From Croceitalea marina (GTDB lineage Bacteria; Bacteroidota; Bacteroidia; Flavobacteriales; Flavobacteriaceae): a stretch of DNA of 64,000 nt. Shown here piece by piece: positions 41,143 to 48,850 of the stretch; positions within the stretch are counted from its first letter, which is position 1, and the number at the start of each line of letters is the position of its first letter. The notes under the pieces were generated by a model that was not told where the DNA came from, searched no databases, and saw nothing but the letters and a program-made list of their open reading frames with translations. The stretch is taken from positions 124,001 to 188,000 of the forward strand of contig NZ_JBHULB010000083.1 of assembly GCF_042684265.1 (NCBI RefSeq). The letters run 5' to 3'. The position numbers were made by a program, and so were the translations under genes.

Positions 41143-41634
41143 TTAAGAATCCCCTAAAAAAGAATTATTAAAGGCCAAGGGAAGTAATTCAGCGATTGAA
41201 TTGCATTTATAAATTTTTCCTTTTTCTCCTCGCATTAAAATTGTGATCGGCGTTTTCTGTTTTTGCTCATATTCTGCAATTGATTGCCTACAATTACCAC
41301 AAGGGCCAGCAGGGGTATCGACAACATAATTTTTTGAGGTAGCGGTTATTGCCATCGAAATTATTTTTTGGTTGGGAAAACGTGCCCCTGCCTGAAAAAT
41401 AGCGACCCTTTCGGCACACAGACCCGATGGATATGAGGCATTTTCTTGATTGTTTCCAATGACTATCTCGCCGTTTTCCAAGAGTATCGCTACCCCAACT
41501 TGAAAGTTGGAATATGGTGCATAGGCATTAGCCCTTGCCTCGGTCGCTTTATAAAGTAAGTCTTGCTCCTCTTTGGACAATTCATCTTCAGCATTGTAAA
41601 TACTGAGCTCAAATTCAATCTTTTTTTTCTCCAT
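41143..41634 (-). CDS. cdd: Cytidine deaminase
   Basis: Zinc enzyme that deaminates cytidine and deoxycytidine to uridine in pyrimidine salvage. The zinc ligands are Cys73 in SGLCAERVA (with catalytic Glu75) and the pair Cys112 and Cys115 in PCGNCRQ. At 163 residues it is a bit longer than typical tetrameric enzymes, mostly by an N-terminal extension (residues 1-25, KKKIEFELSIYNAEDELS) that may be a lineage feature. It lies between porV and pdhA on the same strand, and begins 30 bases after the porV terminator. Confidence 0.95.
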   Translation of the reverse strand: MEKKKIEFELSIYNAEDELSKEEQDLLYKATEARANAYAPYSNFQVGVAILLENGEIVIGNNQENASYPSGLCAERVAIFQAGARFPNQKIISMAITATSKNYVVDTPAGPCGNCRQSIAEYEQKQKTPITILMRGEKGKIYKCNSIAELLPLAFNNSFLGDS

Positions 41635-41663
41635 TCTTCATAAACCTATCCCCTAAAAATAAC

Positions 41664-41690
41664 AAAACCCCAACGTTATGTTAGGGTTTT
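41664..41690 (-). terminator. Rho-independent terminator of porV
   Basis: AAAACCCTAAC (41690-41680 on the minus strand) pairs over 11 bases with GTTGGGGTTTT (41674-41664), one T-G pair, five-base loop, then T-rich. The stem also ends in a T run when read on the plus strand, but no plus-strand gene precedes it. Confidence 0.82.
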
Positions 41691-41714
41691 ATATCAAATT
41701 ATAGCATTAATCTT

Positions 41715-42857
41715 TTAATCGTTGTAGAATTCTTCGCCAAAATTAAAAGTAAGCGAAAAACGTAAGGTATTTTCAAGTGGGTTTCTAACTTGTGCCGTAG
41801 AGAAAAGGTAGGACAAATCTATTTGAGCAGATTTAAACTTAAAGCCCGCACCTATCGTAGCAAACTGCCTAGAACCTTTTACCGGACTTTCATTAAAATA
41901 TCCGGCTCTTAACATAAAGGCATCTTGATATCTATACTCTGTACCTAAAGACCAAGTAACTTCTTTTAGCTCTTCGCTAAAACCGTCTGGCGCATCACCA
42001 AATGACTCGAACACTCCGCTAAAAAAACTTATGTTTTGATAGATGTCATTATCAGCACTATCAATTACGCCATCGCCATTAAAATCACGCGGTGTCGGCA
42101 CTAACAATTTATTAAATTCAGAGTAGATACCAACAACATTATCGGCATCAAGAATAAAGTCAAAACCCGCACCAAACCTTAAATTGGTGGGTAAAAAGTT
42201 TTCTTGCCCCCCTTCATCATATTGTAATGAACCGCCGAGATTAGAAATGTTAAAACCTGCGCGCCATCTACCGTCAAAATTATTGTAGGCAACTTCCCTT
42301 GATTGAAAGAAACCGGCAATATCTACTGCAAAAGCATTTGCGGCTTGAGAGTCTTGGGTGCCATCTTGTAATCTAAGATTAGAACTTATGAATCTACCCC
42401 CGACTGCCATTGAAAACGTTTCACTCAATTTTAAGGAGTATGAGCCATCTATGGCAAATTCATTGGGTTTTACAAGCGTACCTTCTTCGTTTATAGTCTG
42501 TCTCAACTCAATTTCGCCTAGACTAAAATACCTAATGCCAACTGCAAAGGCACTTGTTTCATCAAGCTTGTTCGAAAAAGTTGCGGATAACAAACCGATA
42601 TCTGAAACTACATTTTCCAAAAATGGCGTATAACTGGCACCAATCATAGATTTTCTCTCAGAAAATGCATATTTAGCCGGATTCCATTGTTGTGAAAAGG
42701 CATCAACAGAAGTGGCAACGCCCATATCACCCATACCAGAAGCTCTGGCATCTCCAGAAATAGTTAAAAACGGAACTGCCGTAGTAATTACCCTTTCTTG
42801 CTGTGCAGAAACTTTAACAACGCAAATAAGCGTTATCAAAACGATTAATTTTTTCAT
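41715..42857 (-). CDS. porV: Type IX secretion outer-membrane protein PorV
   Basis: Outer-membrane beta-barrel (380 residues) that passes type IX cargo proteins to the PorU sortase on the cell surface. Signal peptide MKKLIVLITLICVVKVSAQ. The family pattern follows: VPFLTISGDARASGMGDMG, then FSQQWNPAKYAFSERKSMIG, alternating beta strands through the barrel, and a C-terminal aromatic end (NTLRFSLTFNFGEEF). The usual partner gene porU is not upstream: the divergent neighbour is gldJ. A terminator follows. The leader holds a hairpin (GTTCTC...GAGAAC at 42902-42918). Confidence 0.95.
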   Translation of the reverse strand: MKKLIVLITLICVVKVSAQQERVITTAVPFLTISGDARASGMGDMGVATSVDAFSQQWNPAKYAFSERKSMIGASYTPFLENVVSDIGLLSATFSNKLDETSAFAVGIRYFSLGEIELRQTINEEGTLVKPNEFAIDGSYSLKLSETFSMAVGGRFISSNLRLQDGTQDSQAANAFAVDIAGFFQSREVAYNNFDGRWRAGFNISNLGGSLQYDEGGQENFLPTNLRFGAGFDFILDADNVVGIYSEFNKLLVPTPRDFNGDGVIDSADNDIYQNISFFSGVFESFGDAPDGFSEELKEVTWSLGTEYRYQDAFMLRAGYFNESPVKGSRQFATIGAGFKFKSAQIDLSYLFSTAQVRNPLENTLRFSLTFNFGEEFYND

Positions 42858-43221
42858 TCTTTCTCGTTATAAAGTTGTAAGTTTTTATACTTTAAAAACC
42901 AGTTCTCGCCCAGAGAACCATTTAACATATTATACAGAAACGCTCTTTTTTATAAATTCTTGTTCAAGAAAGTCCTTTTTAGACCAAATACATTCATGTA
43001 CACAAATAAAGTGAACGTTAAACCCAGATACTACGCATACTATAATTGATTTTACGTCGTTATTGTGGTAGTAATAAAATCGAAAAAAATTAACTGAAAG
43101 TTTTTCTCGGGATATAAAATATTGTGTCCATCTTTTCGTTTTATTGCCTGAAGTGATATTAAATCAAATAAAATTGAAGTAGCCGAATACGTTTTCGGTT
43201 TATCGAACTCAAGTCCTAATT
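42858..43221. promoter_or_regulatory. Divergent porV-gldJ intergenic region
   Basis: 364 bases without a credible gene. It contains a hairpin in the porV leader (42902-42918, GTTCTC with GAGAAC) and one 22 bases before gldJ (43181-43200, AGCCGAA with TTCGGTT). It must hold both promoters, but I do not find a full TTG/TAnnTTTG pair for either gene. The positions of porU in related genomes suggest that this gap was once occupied. Confidence 0.5.
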
Positions 43222-44880
43222 ATGAAAAAACACTTAGTAAAAGTTGTACTATCCAGTGTGGTTGTAGCGGTAAGTTTTTCAAGTTGCAAAAACTCATCTT
43301 CTTCGTCTAAAAATGTTTCGAGAGCAACTGGATGGAAAATTAATGCCAAAGATGGCGGTTTTCAATACAACTCTGATTTTAAAGAACAAGAAACTCCTCC
43401 GGGAACGGTCTTTATAGAAGGTGGTACTTTTACCAAGGGGCAAGTTCAAGATGATATTATGCATGATTGGAACAATACCCCAACCTCTCAACATGTGCAG
43501 TCTTTTTACATGGATGAAACTGAGGTAACCAATAAAATGTACATGGAATATCTAGATTACCTTAAAAAGGTATACCCTCCAGAAAATCCTATGTACGCAA
43601 ATATTTACAAAGGTGCATTGCCAGACACATTGGTTTGGAGAAACCGCTTAGGTTTTAACGAAACAATGACCAATAACTATTTGCGCCACCCCGGGTATGC
43701 AGAATACCCTGTAGTTGGTGTTAATTGGATTCAGGCAACGCAATACGCAGAATGGAGAACCGATAGAGTAAACGAATACAAACTTGCCCAAGAAGGTTTT
43801 ATTGAAGAAGATGCTTTATATGGGGTACTTAACGGTGAAGTAGATGGTACTTTTAGTACTGAAGCCTACCTTAACAATCCAGAATCTGTATATGGAGGTC
43901 AAATCGATTCACTTCAAGGAAAGCAGAAAAAAGATTCTATAAATAGTTTTGCAAAAAGAAGTTCAGGTATTATTTCTCCTGAATATAGATTGCCAACTGA
44001 GACCGAGTGGGAGTATGCCGCGCAGGCACTTATTGGCACTCGTGAGTACAACAATTATAGAGGTCGAAAAAAATATCCATGGGAAGGTGATTACACCAGA
44101 AATGGACAACGTGTAGGTCGTGGCGATCAATTGGCAAACTTTAAGCAAGGAAAAGGTGACTATGGCGGTATTGCCGGATGGTCAGATGACGGAGCTGATA
44201 TCACAGGTCAAGTGAAATCATATAAGCCAAATGATTTTGGTCTTTATGATATGGCCGGTAACGTTTCGGAATGGGTTGCCGATGTTTACAGACCAATAGT
44301 TGATGACGAGATAAGTGATTTCAACTATTATAGAGGTAATATTTACACGAAAAAAGCGATCGGTGAAGACGGAAAAGTTCAAATTATTAGAGATTCTGTA
44401 GTTTTTGACACCTTACCTAACGGAAAAGTTGTTGCTGTAAACCTTCCAGGTGAAATCAAAGAAGTTCCGGTTGATGAGCAAGAAACTTATTTAAGAACTA
44501 ACTTCTCATCTAGTGATAACAGAGGTTATAGAGATGGTGACCCAGGTTCTTCAAGATTCTATCAAAGATTTAGTGATGACGAAGAAGATAATAGAAAAAT
44601 GTACGATTCTCCTAAGCATAAAGTGGAGCGTGATTCTACAGGTAAAATTTTACGTCAGTATGATACTTCTAACTATAGAACTTCCTTAATCAATGATGAG
44701 GTTCGGGTATATAAAGGTGGTTCATGGAGAGATAGAGCATTTTGGTTAGACCCGGCACAACGTCGTTACTTACCACAATATATGGCAACCGATGATATTG
44801 GCTTTAGATGCGCTATGTCAAGAGTAGGTTCTAAATCAAAGTCCAAGAACAAAACAGTAAGACATAAGAAATCGAAATAA
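43222..44880 (+). CDS. gldJ: Gliding motility lipoprotein GldJ
   Basis: A 552-residue lipoprotein needed for gliding and type IX secretion in flavobacteria. Signal peptide MKKHLVKVVLSSVVVAVSFSSC has lipobox Cys22. The rest is a formylglycine-generating-enzyme-like (FGE-sulfatase) domain: GTVFIEGGTFTKGQ, MDETEVTNKMYMEYL, PVVGVNWIQATQYAEWR, RLPTETEWEYAA, GLYDMAGNVSEWVADVY and VYKGGSWRDRAFWLDP in order. The catalytic Cys pair of true FGE is not present, so it is structural. The Lys-rich end (KSKSKNKTVRHKKSK) is a known GldJ feature. A terminator and murF follow. Confidence 0.96.
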   Translation: MKKHLVKVVLSSVVVAVSFSSCKNSSSSSKNVSRATGWKINAKDGGFQYNSDFKEQETPPGTVFIEGGTFTKGQVQDDIMHDWNNTPTSQHVQSFYMDETEVTNKMYMEYLDYLKKVYPPENPMYANIYKGALPDTLVWRNRLGFNETMTNNYLRHPGYAEYPVVGVNWIQATQYAEWRTDRVNEYKLAQEGFIEEDALYGVLNGEVDGTFSTEAYLNNPESVYGGQIDSLQGKQKKDSINSFAKRSSGIISPEYRLPTETEWEYAAQALIGTREYNNYRGRKKYPWEGDYTRNGQRVGRGDQLANFKQGKGDYGGIAGWSDDGADITGQVKSYKPNDFGLYDMAGNVSEWVADVYRPIVDDEISDFNYYRGNIYTKKAIGEDGKVQIIRDSVVFDTLPNGKVVAVNLPGEIKEVPVDEQETYLRTNFSSSDNRGYRDGDPGSSRFYQRFSDDEEDNRKMYDSPKHKVERDSTGKILRQYDTSNYRTSLINDEVRVYKGGSWRDRAFWLDPAQRRYLPQYMATDDIGFRCAMSRVGSKSKSKNKTVRHKKSK

Positions 44881-44900
44881 TTAGATTTTTATTATAAAGT

Positions 44901-44934
44901 AAAAAGCCTTGATCTACCATCAAGGCTTTTTTTT
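44901..44934 (+). terminator. Rho-independent terminator of gldJ
   Basis: AAAAAGCCTTGAT (44901-44913) pairs exactly with ATCAAGGCTTTTT (44919-44931) around a five-base loop, then a T run. It ends 11 bases before the murF ATG, so murF may be expressed by read-through or from a promoter inside gldJ. Confidence 0.9.
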
Positions 44935-44945
44935 ATCTTCGATTT

Positions 44946-46220
44946 ATGAATGTGACCGAGCTACATAAACTGTTCTTACAGTTTCCTGAAATATCTACAG
45001 ACACAAGAAAAATAACTCCCAACTGCATATTCTTTGCGCTTAAGGGGTCTAATTTTAATGGTAACAAGTTCGCTGAAGAGGCTTTAAAAGAAGGTGCTTC
45101 TTATGCCATAGTTGATGAGGTAGATTATCAGACTTCAGAAAAGACGATTCTCGTTGACAATGTTTTAGAAACATTGCAAGAATTGGCTACTTTTCATCGT
45201 AACTATTCGAAAACCAGAGTAATCTCACTAACTGGCAGTAATGGAAAAACAACTACGAAAGAGCTCATTAATCTCGTACTCTCAAAAAAATATAAAACCA
45301 TTGCCACTAAAGGAAATTTAAACAATCATATCGGTGTTCCATTGACCCTTCTTTCCATTAAAGAAGATACAGAATTGGCAATAGTAGAAATGGGAGCCAA
45401 TCATCAAGGAGAAATTGCCTTTTTATCTGGATTGGCCCAACCAGATTTTGGGTACATTACCAATTTTGGAAAAGCCCATCTAGAAGGTTTTGGGGGAGTT
45501 GAAGGGGTCATTAAAGGAAAAAGTGAGTTATTTACCTATCTCATCGAAAATGATAAGCGCATTTTTTTAAATGCAGATGATGCCATTCAAAAGGAGAAAT
45601 TGGCTACTTACATTAAAAAATTTGGTTTTAGCCAGACTGACTCAGTATATTATCAAATAGAGTTGCTTAGTGCTTCTCCATTTGTTCAAATAAAATTCGA
45701 AGACCTAGTAGTAAATACCAACCTTATTGGGGCTTACAATTTTCACAACTGTTGTGCGGCAATTTTAATGGGAAAATACTTCAACGTTCCTCCTAATGAA
45801 ATCAAGGTAGCTCTTGAATTTTATAACCCTGACAACAACCGTTCGCAATTGATGAAGAAGAACGGACATGAAATAATCTTAGATGCCTATAATGCCAACC
45901 CGACCAGCATGATGGCGGCTCTTGAGAATTTAAGTTTAATAGAATCTTCACAGAAAACCCTTTTTTTAGGTGATATGTTCGAGCTCGGCGAAACGGCAAA
46001 TGAAGAACATCAGTCTATAGCCGATTATGCCCAGAAACTAGGATTTAAAGATGTTTATTTAGTTGGAGAGAACTTCTTTAAAGTCAATACCACTTTTCAA
46101 AAATTTAAATCATTCGAGAAGCTTAAGTCATACCTAGTTGATACAAATTTACCAAAAAGCACCATGCTTATAAAAGGCTCAAGGGGCATGGCCCTAGAAC
46201 GTATTTTAGAGCTGCTCTAA
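44946..46220 (+). CDS. murF: UDP-N-acetylmuramoyl-tripeptide--D-alanyl-D-alanine ligase
   Basis: Adds D-Ala-D-Ala to the peptidoglycan precursor, the last cytosolic step. The 424 residues have the Mur ligase layout: N-terminal UDP-binding domain (STDTRKITPNCIFFALKG), ATP-binding P-loop GSNGKTTTKE at 97-106, a central region with VEMGANHQGEIAFLSGLAQPD, and a C-terminal domain containing ILDAYNANPTSMMAAL. The start is close after the gldJ terminator. The gldJ-murF order is shared with other Flavobacteriia. Confidence 0.96.
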   Translation: MNVTELHKLFLQFPEISTDTRKITPNCIFFALKGSNFNGNKFAEEALKEGASYAIVDEVDYQTSEKTILVDNVLETLQELATFHRNYSKTRVISLTGSNGKTTTKELINLVLSKKYKTIATKGNLNNHIGVPLTLLSIKEDTELAIVEMGANHQGEIAFLSGLAQPDFGYITNFGKAHLEGFGGVEGVIKGKSELFTYLIENDKRIFLNADDAIQKEKLATYIKKFGFSQTDSVYYQIELLSASPFVQIKFEDLVVNTNLIGAYNFHNCCAAILMGKYFNVPPNEIKVALEFYNPDNNRSQLMKKNGHEIILDAYNANPTSMMAALENLSLIESSQKTLFLGDMFELGETANEEHQSIADYAQKLGFKDVYLVGENFFKVNTTFQKFKSFEKLKSYLVDTNLPKSTMLIKGSRGMALERILELL

Positions 46221-46312
46221 ATGCTAAACTTTACTAAAAATTACTTTTTTTGAGTTTGATGTGAAATGGTTCCGGTGGTTCTACGACCTATAAGGGGTAA
46301 CAACTAGTAATC

Positions 46313-46684
46313 ATGGACAACAGTATTATCATTTTTGACGGTGAATGTAATTTATGCAATGGCGTGGTAGGTTGGTTATTAAAATTCGCCCCTGCCGATA
46401 GCTTTAGTTTTGTAGCGTTTCAATCGCCATATGGGCAATCTTTACTACATACTTTTGGTTTTCCGAAAAAAGAGTTGACCACGGTTATCTTAATTGATGA
46501 GGCCGGTGCACATACCCATTCTGATGGTTTTTTAAAAATAGTTTCACAAATACCCAAGTGGAAATTGGTTGCGGCATTACTAGCCTTCGTACCAAGAATT
46601 ATACGAGACACCATTTATAACCTAGCTTCAAAAAATAGGGTTCGTTGGTTCGGGAAATCGAATACGTGTACGGTAGGGTTTTAA
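46313..46684 (+). CDS. Thiol-disulfide oxidoreductase, DCC family
   Basis: A 123-residue protein of the DCC family (DUF393). The signature DGECNLCNG is at 9-17 with the redox-type pair Cys12-x2-Cys15. The rest matches the family in order: FVAFQSPYGQSLLHTFG, SDGFLKIVSQIPKWKL and RDTIYNLASKNRVRWFGK. A Cys near the C-terminus (SNTCTVGF) is lineage-typical. Function in vivo is unknown; a redox role is inferred from the CxxC. No signal peptide. It stands between murF and tRNA-Val, with its stop five bases from the tRNA 3' end on the other strand. Confidence 0.92.
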   Translation: MDNSIIIFDGECNLCNGVVGWLLKFAPADSFSFVAFQSPYGQSLLHTFGFPKKELTTVILIDEAGAHTHSDGFLKIVSQIPKWKLVAALLAFVPRIIRDTIYNLASKNRVRWFGKSNTCTVGF

Positions 46685-46688
46685 AAAG

Positions 46689-46763
46689 TGGAGTATACTG
46701 GATTCGAACCAGTGACCTCTGCCCTGTCAAGGCAGCGCTCTAAACCAACTGAGCTAATACTCC
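46689..46763 (-). tRNA. tRNA-Val(GAC)
   Basis: Read on the minus strand: acceptor GGAGTAT pairs with ATACTCC, D arm GCTC...GAGC, anticodon stem CTGCC/GGCAG with loop TTGACAG (anticodon GAC, reading GUC), T arm ACTGG-TTCGAAT-CCAGT, discriminator A. CCA is not encoded. All four arms pair fully. Confidence 0.94.
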
Positions 46764-46790
46764 AAAAAGTGCTGCAATATCGTAAAAATG

Positions 46791-47201
46791 TTACCAATCA
46801 CCATACTCGGCAGCATTCTTTTGAGTTTCATGCAATGTAATATGAAGCAAATGCCCTTTTAAAAGTTTAGGCTTAAGAATATCATAGATGACTTTTACAA
46901 AATTTTCGGTCGAAGGCATAATTCCTTTAAACTCCTCACAGTCTTCGTTCAGGTTTTTATGATCAAAACGCTCTTCTACTTCGTATTTAATCATTTCACC
47001 TAAATCGGCCAAATCCATTACAAAACCTGTCTGCTGGTCTACTTCACCTTTAACCCGAACCTCTAAATCAAAATTATGGCCATGATAATTTGGACTATTG
47101 CATTTTCCAAAAACCTCTAGATTTTTTTCGTCCGACCAATCAGGGTTATGCAATCTATGCGCAGCATTAAAATGTGCTTTTCTACAAATAGTAACTACCA
47201 T
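46791..47201 (-). CDS. queD: 6-carboxytetrahydropterin synthase family protein
   Basis: A 136-residue zinc enzyme of the QueD/PTPS family, which converts dihydroneopterin triphosphate to 6-carboxytetrahydropterin for queuosine, or a related pterin. The three zinc His are visible: His15 in AHFNAAHRLHN and the pair His40 and His42 in NYHGHNFDLEV, with the catalytic Cys34 in FGKCNS. The Glu near the end (ITLHETQKNAAEY) fits substrate binding. A promoter with TTG/TAAATTTG lies just upstream, so it is expressed independently of the sugar locus that precedes it. Confidence 0.94.
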   Translation of the reverse strand: MVVTICRKAHFNAAHRLHNPDWSDEKNLEVFGKCNSPNYHGHNFDLEVRVKGEVDQQTGFVMDLADLGEMIKYEVEERFDHKNLNEDCEEFKGIMPSTENFVKVIYDILKPKLLKGHLLHITLHETQKNAAEYGDW

Positions 47202-47218
47202 GGTATTGAATAAGATTG

Positions 47219-47245
47219 CAAATTTACTTCAAATTTCATTTTCAA
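47219..47245 (-). promoter_or_regulatory. Promoter of queD
   Basis: On the minus strand, TAAATTTG (47226-47219) matches TAnnTTTG, with TTG at 47245-47243 and 16 bases between. The start codon is 17 bases downstream. Confidence 0.5.
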
Positions 47246-47279
47246 AATAAATTAGTATCCTAATATGTTGCGGCAGTAC

Positions 47280-48116
47280 TTATATTTTTCTCAAAAAATC
47301 TAAACTCTGTGGAATTTGCTCGACCACTCTGGAAGATTCATCTTCAATAAACATATATTCAACGCCCATCTCTTTACCCTTAAGCATTAAAGCCTTGATA
47401 TCTATCATACCTGAACCTAAGACTACGTTGGTCTCAACATCACCATGGCCGGTATGGTTTCCAACAGTGCCTTTCTTCATATCTTTTAAATGCATCAACT
47501 TAAATTTTTCAGGATATCTTTCAAAAAGCGCAAATGGGTCTTCACCACCATGTACTACCCAGTACACATCCATCTCAAAGTCAAAGCTTTCCTCATTTTT
47601 AGCCATATAATCGAATAAGGTTCCATCTTCATAAGGCTTGAATTCATAACCATGGGGGTGGTATACCAACTGGATCCCTTCCTTCTTTAAGAACTCACCA
47701 GAAGCATTAAATACTTTTACAGCCTCCTTGGCATTTTCAATGTTAAAATGATCATCTTTATGGGCAATCCATGCGCACATTACATATGTTGCTCCAAAAG
47801 CTTTGGCACGTCTCAAAGTTTCTTCCGGGTTGTCTCTCAGCTCTTCAAAACTAGCACCGACGCTAGCTGTTTCAATTCCATTTTTATTCAATAAATCGAT
47901 AAATTTCGACTCTTCCATACCATAGGTGTTTTCCCCACCTTCAATAACATTTATCCCCCAAGATTTAATTTGTGCTATCGTACCCGGTACATCTTTTGGA
48001 AACTGCGCTCTTAGACTATACAGTTGTAGCCCAATATTGTCTTCAACGTAATTATCGTTCTTACAGCTACTGACCATAATCGCTAAAATAAGCGCCCTCA
48101 ATATAATTTGCCTCAT
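47280..48116 (-). CDS. Sugar phosphate isomerase/epimerase-like TIM-barrel lipoprotein
   Basis: A 278-residue xylose-isomerase-type TIM barrel, exported: signal peptide MRQIILRALILAIMVSSC with lipobox Cys18. The barrel shows IGLQLYSLRAQFPKD, VIEGGENTYGM, LVYHPHGYEFKP (His cluster), MDVYWVVHGGEDPF (metal Asp) and KLMHLKDM (His), and ends with MFIEDES (Glu). Such secreted relatives occur with GMC dehydrogenases and act on oxidised sugars, cleaving or rearranging 3-keto-glycosides. It is the last of three tightly packed genes (GMC enzyme, small subunit, this), each separated by a few bases, so it probably acts on the product of the dehydrogenase. The precise reaction is inferred. Confidence 0.88.
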   Translation of the reverse strand: MRQIILRALILAIMVSSCKNDNYVEDNIGLQLYSLRAQFPKDVPGTIAQIKSWGINVIEGGENTYGMEESKFIDLLNKNGIETASVGASFEELRDNPEETLRRAKAFGATYVMCAWIAHKDDHFNIENAKEAVKVFNASGEFLKKEGIQLVYHPHGYEFKPYEDGTLFDYMAKNEESFDFEMDVYWVVHGGEDPFALFERYPEKFKLMHLKDMKKGTVGNHTGHGDVETNVVLGSGMIDIKALMLKGKEMGVEYMFIEDESSRVVEQIPQSLDFLRKI

Positions 48117-48125
48117 TATAGTTTT

Positions 48126-48848
48126 CTAAGTTAACAGGTTACCCTCTTCATCCCACTCGGCGGCAATATTGCGTTTACTTTGATCTACACATTTTGCAAT
48201 CCATTCAGGGTCGTAAGCCACACCATGTTGATCTAAAACATCTTGTGGAACACCATCCCAAACATTGGGCATATTGCCCTTATAGCCCAGTTCTTCAATA
48301 CCTAGTTTGGTAGTATAAAAACCAGACATGGTTAAATTTCTGACCATACTAAAAAAGTTCACCTCAAAAGGTCTTTCACTATCCGGAGTATTGGGGTCAT
48401 AATATGCAATTTCATCTAAAATCGCTTTTTGTTGTTCAATTGTGGCATCCTTAAAAACAAGCTCATTTTCTGTATTGCATTTATGGTCTAACCACATTAA
48501 ACCACCCTTTAGATCGGTCTGCATTTTTTCTGATTCGGTATCCCTCGCTATAAAATCAATAAAAGAAACCACATCTGCATCAGATGCGCCTTTGTATTGC
48601 TCACTTGGCGGGAGAATTAGATCACAAAGCACAACCATGGTTTCTCTTTGGTGCTCGTTGAAAAAATCTTCCCCTTCTTTGATTTCAGTTAGAATCTTAT
48701 TCTCGTAATCGGTACGCCATTTGACAGGTTCGTGTGCTTTTACATCTGTTACTTCCGGTTTTTCTTCACCAGGCTTACAACCATGTGCGGCCAAACCTGT
48801 CGCCACGGAACCTAAGGCTATTGCTTTTAAACTTTTTCTTCTATCCAT
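48126..48848 (-). CDS. Gluconate 2-dehydrogenase subunit 3 family protein (Tat lipoprotein)
   Basis: Small subunit of a membrane-associated FAD sugar dehydrogenase, 240 residues. The N-terminus MDRRKSLKAIALGSVATGL has a twin-arginine motif, and AAHGC a lipobox (Cys24), so it is exported folded and lipid-anchored. The domain signature follows: FFNEHQRETMVVLCDLILP, VSFIDFIARDTES and the C-terminal FFSMVRNLTMSGFYTTKLGIEELGY. It starts two bases after the GMC gene. In known glucoside 3-dehydrogenases the partner enzyme has no signal of its own and is carried out by this subunit, which fits this pair. Confidence 0.92.
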   Translation of the reverse strand: MDRRKSLKAIALGSVATGLAAHGCKPGEEKPEVTDVKAHEPVKWRTDYENKILTEIKEGEDFFNEHQRETMVVLCDLILPPSEQYKGASDADVVSFIDFIARDTESEKMQTDLKGGLMWLDHKCNTENELVFKDATIEQQKAILDEIAYYDPNTPDSERPFEVNFFSMVRNLTMSGFYTTKLGIEELGYKGNMPNVWDGVPQDVLDQHGVAYDPEWIAKCVDQSKRNIAAEWDEEGNLLT

Positions 48849-48850
48849 GG

